Origin: Saprospiraceae bacterium | GTDB lineage: Bacteria > Bacteroidota > Bacteroidia > Chitinophagales > Saprospiraceae | DNA: 64,000 nucleotides | Direction: 5' to 3' | Assembly: GCA_016722295.1 (NCBI GenBank) | Contig: JADKGL010000013.1 | Coordinates: 13,480 to 77,479 of the forward strand | Shown here: one piece after another, positions 55,261 through 64,000 of the stretch | Numbering within the stretch: the stretch's first letter is position 1 | Layout: every line of letters begins with the position of its first letter | Made by a program: the position numbers and the translations under genes | The notes under the pieces: generated by a model | Seen by the model: the letters and a program-made list of their open reading frames with translations, nothing else | What the model was told of the DNA's origin: nothing | Databases searched by the model: none

Positions 55261-56944
55261 ATGAAAAAGTATATTTTAATTTTATTTATAGTAAATTATT
55301 TTTTCGATCTTAACGCTCAAGCGTGGAGTGAGAAATATTGTCTAAATTTTTTAAATGAACTTGCTGAAAAAGATTCAAGCATTACAGATAGGGAGATAGA
55401 AGCTATTTTTGGTTCAAGAGTTGATTCATTTTATTTTCATTCTAAAATCCTTTATTTTAATAAAAGCGATAAAATAAAGAGTTTATTAATTATGCATAAT
55501 AATTTCATTGATAAATTACATCCGGAGTATGTAACTGATCACGGAAGTGCTCGTGAAAATATTTATTATACAAGCCAATTATACTTAGAATCTTTAAATT
55601 ATAAAGCTAATGATAATTTAGGGCTAGTGTATGAAATATTGAAAAGTAGTTCGCATAATTTACTTAACTTCCCTTTAGAAAAATTAAATGCAACTCAGTT
55701 AATAGAGCTATATATTAGTCAAAATGAGGCTAATCGTAGATCTATTTTATCAACAATTGTTTCAGGGATCTATTTGATAAAATTCGCTAGATTCATTCTG
55801 GCATGCTATTGATCCTATCGAAAAAAGCAATTTAGAAGTTTATCAAATGAAATTGGACTATGCAGATCGATTTGAAAATTCCAATCAAAGGGATAGTGTA
55901 ATTAATCAAGTGAAACAGCAGTTTATTCAATTGATGGATACAAACAATCCTAGACATGTAATGCTATTTAAGCAAAATTTTGATTTTGAAAATTATATGA
56001 ATGCATTGGCAAGAGAGTCTATAAGGAAAAATGATTCAACTAGACTAGCTGAAAAAACAATAGAAGCACAAAAGATTCATCAAAAAAACGATTCAATAAT
56101 AAATACTATTGACTGGAGTAAATGGACTAATTATAATAAGAATAATTTGATAGAGCTGGTAGAGAAAGGTGAAGATATTGAACCTTATGTTAATTTTAAT
56201 CCATCCACATTAAGTCCAGATGAATATCGAGAATATCTTGCATTATTAGATACAACTTTACATGACTTTAATGATGATTATTTTACCCCAGATATTGGTG
56301 ATGATGGAAGGAGATTCGACACATTAGACAATGTTGATCTTTTTACAGAGTTATTAAAAATTAATTTAGATGAATTAAAGAGAGAGTATAATACGGTTTC
56401 AATTATTAATACTCAACCAAGGCTTATACATTTGCAAAAAATAGTCCAACTCATCGGTGACAGATATATCTCAAAGCAACTTATTCCCAATGCTTCACAA
56501 CAAAGTCAGATAGATTCTTTATTGAATTTTATAGAATACAATATGATGATAGACTCTAATGATCTATGGGAGTCAATATCCATAGATCTTATGTATCGAC
56601 TTTGGTTTTTGGGAGTTCCTAAAATAAAATCATGGATCAAGACTGATAATTATGCTCTGAATAGATTTTTAGGGCAGAATTTGCATTATTTTGCAGATGA
56701 AGCTATGGTAAAAGAACTTGTCCAAAAGTTTGAAGATGAATATGCAACAGGAAATAAATATGAAGCAACAAGCTATCTAGGACCCTTGCAATACATAGAT
56801 TTCCTAAAGAAGGTGGATAAGTATGAATTACATCTTCCTCCAAGACGTGTGCCTCAAAGAACATTTGATCAATCTCAAGAATGGTGTGAGAAATACATCT
56901 ATCCAGCTTTTGTGAAAGTGGGTTGGTTGGTGAAAGTGAAGTAG
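55261..56944 (+). pseudogene. Exported protein of unknown function, tandem family member 2, frameshifted
   Basis: The ATG at 55261 starts a signal peptide (MKKYILILFIVNYFFDLNA). The first frame ends at 55812 after FARFILACY. The protein continues in another frame at DSFWHAIDPIEKSNLEVYQMK and stays open to 56944. Between them a short stretch reads sensibly only in the third frame (LFDKIR), so two one-base losses near 55772-55790 are the simplest explanation. Corrected, the protein would be about 560 residues and share the family C terminus: DDGRRFDTLDNVDL, LIGDRYISKQL, LPPRRVPQR and WCEKYIYPAF. The last 640 bp are nearly identical in DNA to 60295-60939. Confidence 0.78.
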
Positions 56945-57088
56945 GATGTTTAATTTGAAAATTTGAAAATGTGCAACAGCTCTACTTTATTCTAAATGAA
57001 CATAAATTGGTTCCTGTATATTGAAAAAAATGTAAACCACTATATCTGGAATAATAGGTAAATCTAGGAGTATTAAGACATTAATTCT

Positions 57089-57422
57089 TCACTTCTCCAT
57101 TTTTTTCTCTAATATAATGACTCGCTCTAAGAGTCTCTCATACATTTCAAGCATCAATTTATCTGCTCCATTTTTTGTTACCACATTATCTCCATTTTGA
57201 TTATGAAAATTATTATTCATAGCTTGTCTCGGATCAAAATTCTTGATATACTCAACAGAGGTGCCAAATAAACTTGCCAACTTCTCTAGTCGTTCTTCAG
57301 TCGGGTCAAATGTACATCTTTCTATTTTTCAATAAGTTTCAAGCGATAAATTGAGATGCCCAGCAGCTTGTCTCTTGAGATGTCAAGCAATTCTTAATTT
57401 TTGTATTGTATCCAATGTGCAT
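57089..57422 (-). pseudogene. XRE-family helix-turn-helix regulator, decayed
   Basis: The intact 63-codon frame on the minus strand (start 57280) is only the C-terminal part of a regulator: FGTSVEYIKNFDPRQA, a linker with NQNGDNVV, and a coiled coil LMLEMYERLLERVIILEKKMEK. Reading upstream on the minus strand, the helix-turn-helix can be recovered in pieces: MHIGYN, LRIA, DISR, then QAAGHLNLSLETY, KIER and EERLEKLASLFGTS. A frame change and two in-frame TGA codons separate them. The order is that of the Bacteroidota XRE proteins with a C-terminal coiled coil. As read it cannot make a functional DNA-binding protein. It is the only minus-strand gene in the island apart from the gene at the window end. 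Confidence 0.72.
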
Positions 57423-57572
57423 AAGGGATTAATAGGCTTATAAATTGTGAAACTTTTATATACATATTGTGAACCTCAAAAATAGACTAAATTTTCAGAT
57501 TGCATAATTTTGCCTTTAGAAATCACCTAAACTCAATAAAATCACATTATAATTCTAAATCGTTTTAATAAT

Positions 57573-59266
57573 ATGAGTCTTATATGCAAATTAAGGAATT
57601 CAATTGGATTATTATTTGTTTTTACTTTGATGATTAACGAAAATATTTACGGACAATTGATTTATCCTGATGCAGTTCCTTTAAGTGATGAACAAATTAC
57701 TGTTAATGGACAAACATATACAGCTAAAGAATGGGTAAAATGTTATGGTGGTGATCATTTGAAATTAAAACCAGACATCCCTTATGATTCAAATCATTGC
57801 TACGATTGGCTCACAGGGACAATCGACAATTATCAGACGCCTATAATGGGTTGTACTGTATTAGGTTACGAGGTCAAACCCTGTGATGAATCGGGAATTT
57901 ATTTAGTCACTGTGAGAGATAAAACTACGCAAAGTATAGGAACATATTGCTTTGTTGTCTGTGTTGCAGAAGGTGTTAAAATTAAAGTAGCCAATAATGT
58001 TACTGAATGTATGGATGAGTACTCCTACTCAAGTAGATGGGGTATTGATTGGAAAAAGGTATGGAAAGAGTTAATACTTGGAAATAATGCCTATAACTAT
58101 CAATTATATTTTAGAACCAACCTATGGTACCCTTTATTAATGGAAGAAAAAACATAGTATAATCAATGGTAAATTTTCTGGTATAAAAGTCCAAGTTCCT
58201 ACTATGAAGGGTCAATTCCTTACTGTGAAGCCTAGTGAATATTTATTTAGAATTGAGGCTACTTGGAATAATTTTAATGGATGTTATGATCGGATTGATA
58301 TCAGGGTATATCGTTTGTGGATAGATTATTTCAAAGAAATAAGTAGTCCTTGCAACTTTAATTATGTAATTGGAAAAAACATTGAATATCAATGTTCTGG
58401 TGCAAAGGTGCCTATGAAATCTTATCAATGGTCATGTAAAAATTGGAATCTTAATAATAAAGGCGTTGTTTATACTCCAATGGGGAGTGATTTGATAGTT
58501 GATCCTAAGACAATTGACTTATTGACAGATAATTCTTCATATTTTGATGCTGAACGTGTTACTCTTATTGCAACAGATATATATAATAATAAATATAGAG
58601 TTTGCAGCTCTTTTGAATATGTAGATGATCCAAAAAATCATATGACTAAAATAAAAAAGGGTGATTTTCGCCCATTGGTACCTGAACAAAGAGAGAATGC
58701 ATATTATATTTTGGATGATATATGCCCATTAGATGGTAATGGTTATCCAAATTGGGTATATTATTGGTGGGACGATGTTAAAAAAACTAAAAAGCAATAT
58801 GTAACTACTCTGGGATACAATCCAGCTGAAAAAGTTTTGACGCCTATACTAGATATTATACGACAAAAAATGATATAGAGTATATGTATGTGATAATGCA
58901 GTTAAAACCCGCAAAATAACTGGTAGCATTAGCATTGATTGTCTTGAAGAGAAATTGTATCATGAATATTGGCATGCTGAATTTTTTAGACTTGATCAAT
59001 GGCCAAATGGCTACAATCCAGCCGATGATATTGATATGGATGAATATAGTGATAGTTGGGAGATTAAATATGGTAAGAATCATGGATTTACCATCGGGAC
59101 AAAGGGGGTTAAGGATTTAAATGATTTTTATGATTTAAATAAACCTAATTCCATCGGAACAATTTTTGAAGAAACACAGTGCCAATTAATAGAACTTATG
59201 ACTAAACATACTTTAACTCATTTAGATTATAGTTTTCAGGGTAAAATGTGGAATAATTGTAATTAA
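57573..59266 (+). pseudogene. Exported protein with HExxH zinc-protease motif, split in three
   Basis: No named family is recognised. From the ATG at 57573 a signal peptide (MSLICKLRNSIGLLFVFTLMI) leads a 194-codon frame ending at 58157. Homologous-looking coding resumes at about 58204-58878 in another frame, and the last part (about 58880-59266) in a third. The middle part has beta-rich, Cys-containing segments (YQCSGAKVPMKSYQWSC), like Ig/PKD-type modules. The third part contains CLEEKLYHEYWHAEFF, in which HEYWH fits the HExxH zinc-binding motif, and a later EETQCQLIELMTKH stretch that could supply a third ligand. A secreted metallopeptidase is therefore possible. No T9SS sorting domain is seen. 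The breaks near 58140 and 58870 need two or more indels. Confidence 0.6.
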
Positions 59267-59271
59267 AATAT

Positions 59272-60939
59272 ATGTATAGATATTTAATTTTATTTTGTGT
59301 ATTTAATTCTGTAAAATTGAGTGCCCAACCCAATTTTAGCAGATTAATCGAATGTTTCAAAAACAATAGAGAGCATAAATACTTGGATTAGACTTTTTGG
59401 AATTATGATAACCAATCAAAAGTTATACATTCAATTGATAGTGCATTCTTTTTTATAAATCAAGAATTTTTGATCGAAATAGATAGTTTTTTGCATTTTA
59501 AATCGAATTATAAAGAAAAAAATATAATGATGTGGCGAATGGAGAGTCTCGTTTGATTGGACTATCGGGAATGTGCGAATTATATATAGAATCTCTCAAT
59601 ACTCTGAATAGAAGATCCTGTACAAAAGTTTAAAAAGGCAATTAGTAATGGCATAGATATTTAATTACAAAAAAAAATTGAAAGTTTATCTGTTAATATA
59701 TTTGTGATATTATTAATTCTGACACAATCAGAAGCTGAAATAGAATTTTGTATACAGATTTAATAAGAGGTTCTTCAAATGAACAATTAATTAATTACTA
59801 CAATTGTTGGGAGGAAAGTAAATCCAAGTCACCCCAGCTTTGGCAAATGTCTTAATTTTTTTAAATTTCGTTTAATTAAGAATGAACAAAATTGAACTTT
59901 GTATAAGATTCAAGTTGCTAAATTCTAGCTATTATAGATACTACCAATATTGATCACCTTTCCAATCAAAGATTATATTATCGATGGAAAGTTAACACCA
60001 TTCCAATTGCGAATGAAAAAGCTGAAAAAGAGCAACAAGAAAATGTTCAAGATAGTATCGTCAAACAATTCAAATCATGAGAGAACAACGTATAGCTAAT
60101 ATTGATAAAATGAGTATACAGAACAAGAAAGAAAGAATTTTGGAGGATTTTATCAGATCATGGACACCTTCAGGAACAACTCCGACTAATAAACGCTTAT
60201 ATGTATTAGATGAAGATGAAATTCATGATTCTATTGCAGGGCAGATACTACTTTGTTTGAAATAAAAATACAAATTTCAATATGTTAAAGCAGGAGACGA
60301 TGGTAGGAGATTCGATACATTAGACAATGTTCAACTTTACAGAGTTATTAAAAAATTAATTTAGATGAATTAAAGAGAGAGTATAATACGGAATCAATTA
60401 TTAACACTCAACCAAGAGTCATCCACCTACAAAAAATAGTCCAACTCATTGGAGATAGATATATCTCCAAACAGCTTATTCCCAATGCTTCACAACAAAG
60501 TCAGATAGATTCATTATTGAATTTTATAGAATACAATATGATGATAGACTCTAACGATCTTTGGGAATCAATATCCATAGATCTTATGTATCGACTTTGG
60601 TTTTTAGGTGTTCCTAAAATAAAATCATGGATCAAGACTGATAATTATGCTCTGAATAGATTTTTAGGGCAGAATTTGCATTATTTTGCAGATGAAGCTA
60701 TGGTAAAAGAACTTGTCCAAAAGTTTGAAGATGAATATGCAACAGGAAATAAATATGAAGCAACAAGCTATCTAGGACCCTTGCAATACATAGATTTCCT
60801 AAAGAAGGTGGATAAGTATGAATTGCATCTTCCACCAAGACGTGTACCTCAAAGAACATTTGATCAATCTCAAGAATGGTGTGAGAAATATATCTATCCA
60901 GCTTTTGTGAAAGCGGGCTGGTTGGTGGAAGTAAAATAG
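59272..60939 (+). pseudogene. Exported protein of unknown function, tandem family member 3, decayed
   Basis: The ATG at 59272 begins a signal peptide (MYRYLILFCVFNSVKLSAQ), but the frame stops after about 38 codons. Between 59390 and 60290 only short pieces resemble members 1 and 2, such as MCELYIESLN and the later KMSIQNKKERILED. From 60295 the DNA is almost the same as 56298-56943 of member 2, with a small frame break near 60345. The last 140 codons (60517-60939) are intact and end LPPRRVPQR, WCEKYIYPAF. The contrast between a ruined 5' half and a nearly identical 3' end suggests recent duplication or gene conversion of the 3' part. Confidence 0.78.
60295..60939 (+). repeat. Direct repeat of about 640 bp (copy of 56298-56943)
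   Basis: Long stretches are base-for-base equal to the 3' end of family member 2. Differences are scattered single bases, plus a small indel near 60345. The first copy is at 56298-56943 on the same strand. The repeat ends just before the stop codons. A 3-bp shorter or longer boundary cannot be excluded. Confidence 0.75.
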
Positions 60940-61015
60940 TGAAGTGATTTGCAAATTTGATAATATGCAATTCTGTAAATGTTTTAATTATTTATAATAA
61001 TTTAATGTGAATAAA

Positions 61016-63733
61016 ATGAAAAATTTAATCTTAATAATATCGTGTCTTCTTGTAGTTCAGTCTATTAAGTCCCAAGATGTTAAAATAGTGGCTATTGGAA
61101 GCTCATATGATCAATGTAAAGGGTGGATTAAAATGCAATCAAAAGGTCCATTAGCTCCATTTACTATTACGATCATACGGCAGGATGGATGGACAACTTC
61201 AGTTTCAGGAATAAATGGAGAGTATACATTTTTTAACTTATGCTAAGGTGTTTATAAAATATATGCTGAAGGTATTCGGGCATGTCCATATGAGTTCAAT
61301 GCCACAGTAAATTCTTGTGAATCATTTAAAGTTGATCCAAAAATTATAATGCATTGTGTTACAAAGAAAAGTGGCGAGAATCCATTTATAGAAAAGAAAG
61401 GTTCAATAGTTTTGAATATTTTAGGAGGTGTACCTCCATTAACTTATGAGTGGCGTGACAAAAATAAGTATAATCAAATTATTTCTACAAGTAAAGATTT
61501 ATTCGAAATAGTAACAGGTGTATATTCGGTTATTGTAAAAGATAAAATAGGATGTATGTACACAAATACTTTTACAATTGGTAAATTATATTTAAGTACA
61601 ACAAATAATTTTTCAAAAAACTATTGTTATACCCAATCAGATTTTACAATTGAGATGGATCCTATAGCTATAATGAATTATAAATGGTCTAACGGTATTA
61701 TACAAAATGATTACATTGGACGAGCTAGGTTGAGCAATGACATTACACAAAAACATTCAGTAACAATTACTGAACCTACTTCAAAATGCCAAATAATAGA
61801 AGACCTCTATGTGCCAAGAGGAACTTGGTATTGGGAGATTAAAGGTTTTAAAAATCCTTCATCTATAGGTGTAAAAGATGGCTGGGTTGATTTGGTAGAG
61901 AATCTAACAGGGTTTAGCGGCTTTATACCAGATCCTCAGAAAATTGTCATTATGCGAAATGGTGTTTTGTATAGAGAAAGTATTTATTCAACAGGTCCAA
62001 GTAGAGAGTTTAGAGTTAACTCTCTTGAAGAAGGAGACTATATATTTTATTGGAAAGACAATAAGGACTGCGATATTGCTGCTCAAAGTATAGTGTTATA
62101 TGCTTGTAATGGTGGGTTGCATAACCCATCAATAGAGATTACGAATTTTGCTTTACCTCCATCATCACCAAATTCCTATGTTGAAGCTATTGCAAGTTAT
62201 CAGTATGGAAGTATAAATGAATGTAAGTATAATTGGTATTCTTCTTTTTATAATGTGACCACAACATTGGTTCCAAGATTGACCAATGCGGAATTAAAAA
62301 AATTCTATTCCTCAACGACAGGAGATTTGTGTGTTAAAATGATTTGTCCCTGTGGTGAGGCAAAATCTTGCGTTAAATTTAAACCTTGTCATCCTGATGC
62401 ACGATTTGTTTATACGAAAAGGAGATATTAATTCAGTTTGTTATGGCGTTTTACCGACAGGAAAAGCGATTGTTTATAAACCAAAAGGAAAGATTGATTT
62501 AGAAATTGATGTAAATAGATATATGGATATTGGGGATCAAGGATTAGCTGAGTATAATAAGCGAATTGCTTCTATAAGATGGGAAGATGGTGCGACACTA
62601 TTTAAGCAATTTCAATCAAGTTCAAATCTATTGAAGATCACAAGAGAAGTTGATGCAGCTGGTGACTATAATTTAATAGTTGTAACTGGAACAGGTTGTA
62701 CAATTTCTGAAAGAATAAGAGTGGATAATTTTGAAATAAACCATTCTGTTGATGATAAATGTATTTATCGGGCTAAATGCAAAGAAGATGGTGGTATAGG
62801 GACTTTGTATAATGAAGGCAGACTGTTAAGTATTAATTTCGAAACATGTGAGGCTTATGTTTTCTGTGGAGAAAACATAATTGAGAAAGTTTCAGGTTTT
62901 TCTCGACGAGGTGAGTATGTATCTTCTCCACCGTTATGTAAAGCAAAACAATATTGTATATTTTATACCATTAATTCTAAGCTTAATGAAGTAAATAATC
63001 CAGATTTATTGATCCATTATACTGATCCATCAAATAAAGAATTATCTCCGAGAATTTATGCCGCTGTTAGAGAAGTTGTCGTTGATTGTTGTACCGGTTT
63101 AGGAAAGGATAAAATTATTAATAATTTAAAATTAATAAATGATTATGAAGAGAATGTATTTATTCATGTGGATTTAAATAATAACTCTCTAAATCCTTGT
63201 GTGGGTTATGCATTATGTGATAATGGATATTATCAGACTATTATTGGAACTATTACAAATGGCTCTGATTATATTTGTAAGGAAAAGATGGTTCCTGTAA
63301 GCGTTGTATTACTTGTAGTTTTAATCATAGTGAAGTAGATTTTACTTTAAAGGAGAGATGTTATACTGTAAATACTTCAGAATGTGATGATAAAGTTCCA
63401 TGTCCAAGTGTTCTAATCCAAGGTGATAGTACTATGACTAGAAGTAAGGGCCATTATAAAATAAAAATATCACCTAATCCGTTTAATGATATTTTACTCA
63501 TTAAAAATAGTATACCTTTTTCAAAATCAGTAAAATGTTTTATAGAAATACTTAATGCATCTGGTAAGGTGGTTGAAAAAAACAGTATTGAATTTTCAGC
63601 AGGAGAGGAAGTTAAATTCATTGACACTAAAAACATTTCCGCAGGTTTTTACATATTTAAGTGTCACTTTGAAAATGAACAGACTCAAACCTTTAAGATG
63701 ATTAAGATTTATTATAGAAAATGTCTATTGTAA
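61016..63733 (+). pseudogene. Large T9SS-secreted protein, split by a nonsense codon and indels
   Basis: The ATG at 61016 starts a signal peptide (MKNLILIISCLLVVQSIKS). The frame then meets a TAA at 61244-61246 after YTFFNLC but continues in the same frame with GVYKIYAEG, so this is a single nonsense change. It runs on through PKD/SprB-like pieces (GSIVLNILGGVPPLTYEWRD, TGVYSVIVKDKIGC) to 62431. A frame change near 62410 leads to GDINSVCYGVLPTGK and on to 63338. Another at about 63288, where adding one A to GAAAAG gives KEKDGSCKRCITCSFN, leads to the end. The last 90 residues are a type A sorting domain (KISPNPFNDILL to SAGFYIFKC). Corrected length is about 905 residues. Its role is unknown. 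Confidence 0.72.
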
Positions 63734-63877
63734 ATAGAAATTGAAGTAAAGTTGATGTTTTCTTCAATGTATTAATTTGGATTTGAGGCTAAGTCATTTT
63801 GGAAAGAGAAAGCCTGTGTAAGTTTAAAAAATACAATAAGACAGTGTTTGCATTCCAAGTTTGATTTCATTCTAAAT

Positions 63878-64000
63878 CTAATTCGGATCCACATCCACTT
63901 TGATTCTCGTGGAGCTAAAGTCTGATTTCAATTGTATTAATTCTGTTTTTAGTGCTGATTTAAATTTACTGATGTCTATTTTGCTTTTGTCCAATTTGAG
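63878..64000 (-). CDS. priA: Probable primosomal protein N' (PriA), C-terminal end only
   Basis: Only the last 40 codons are in the window; the gene continues past base 64000. The piece has LKLDKSKIDISKF, a helical ELIQLKSDFSS stretch and the ending STRIKVDVDPN followed by TAG. A final V-D-V-D-P is typical of the extreme C terminus of PriA, the helicase that restarts stalled replication forks. With so little sequence the name is tentative. The 144 bp between this stop and the T9SS pseudogene hold no other gene that I can see. Confidence 0.6.
   Translation of the reverse strand, partial: LKLDKSKIDISKFKSALKTELIQLKSDFSSTRIKVDVDPN

Overview
The window looks like a chromosomal segment of an AT-rich member of the Bacteroidota, most likely a Saprospiria/Saprospiraceae relative. 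The evidence is: proteins with SprB-type repeats and C-terminal type IX secretion (T9SS) sorting domains; a GldB-like lipoprotein; several OmpA/PD40 and TonB-receptor-like outer-membrane proteins; almost no Shine-Dalgarno motifs; and repeated copies of the Bacteroidota -7 promoter element TAnnTTTG just upstream of genes. No rRNA genes or CRISPR arrays were seen. Two tRNA genes are present: Arg (CCT) and Glu (TTC).

Layout. 1-9.5 kb: uvrA (cut by the left edge), an ECF sigma factor, an ABC-F ATPase, a large SprB-repeat T9SS protein, a DUF3467 protein and a frameshifted methyltransferase. 9.5-22 kb: tRNA-Arg, malic enzyme, pcm, a phosphohexomutase, ftsH, rsfS, a frameshifted birA, an Omp28-like T9SS protein, a MITE-like element, DUF4159, rsmE, rseP and hscB. 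22-32 kb: outer-membrane proteins, a lipoprotein hydrolase, two OmpA proteins, gldB-like, nadC, queG and osmC. 32-45 kb: a long minus-strand run comprising gap, pgk, cinA, an E2 acyltransferase, an OmpA/PD40 protein, a methyltransferase, a second ABC-F ATPase, and a five-gene envelope cluster (two haem-motif lipoproteins, an OB-fold protein, YceI, DUF5777 barrel). tRNA-Glu closes this core block.

45.3-63.7 kb is an accessory island. It opens with a decayed IS1634-type element. Four tandem paralogues of a Cys-rich T9SS-secreted protein follow, all broken by indels. Next come a small lipoprotein-like protein and a second tandem family of exported proteins of unknown function: one copy is intact, one is frameshifted, and one is a pseudogene sharing about 640 bp of near-identical DNA with its neighbour. 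Between these lie a decayed XRE regulator, a split exported protein with an HExxH zinc-protease motif, and a split T9SS protein. The window ends in the 3' end of a minus-strand gene that looks like priA.

Two patterns cut across the window. First, about ten genes have their start codon fixed by the TAnnTTTG element; several longer upstream TTG/GTG reading frames run through the promoter and are not real starts. Second, many broken genes are restored by adding one base, usually an A in an A-run, including in birA, which is expected to be essential. That points to sequencing or assembly indels as at least part of the cause, on top of real decay in the island. Functional calls come from motif recognition and remembered family features, not from database searches.
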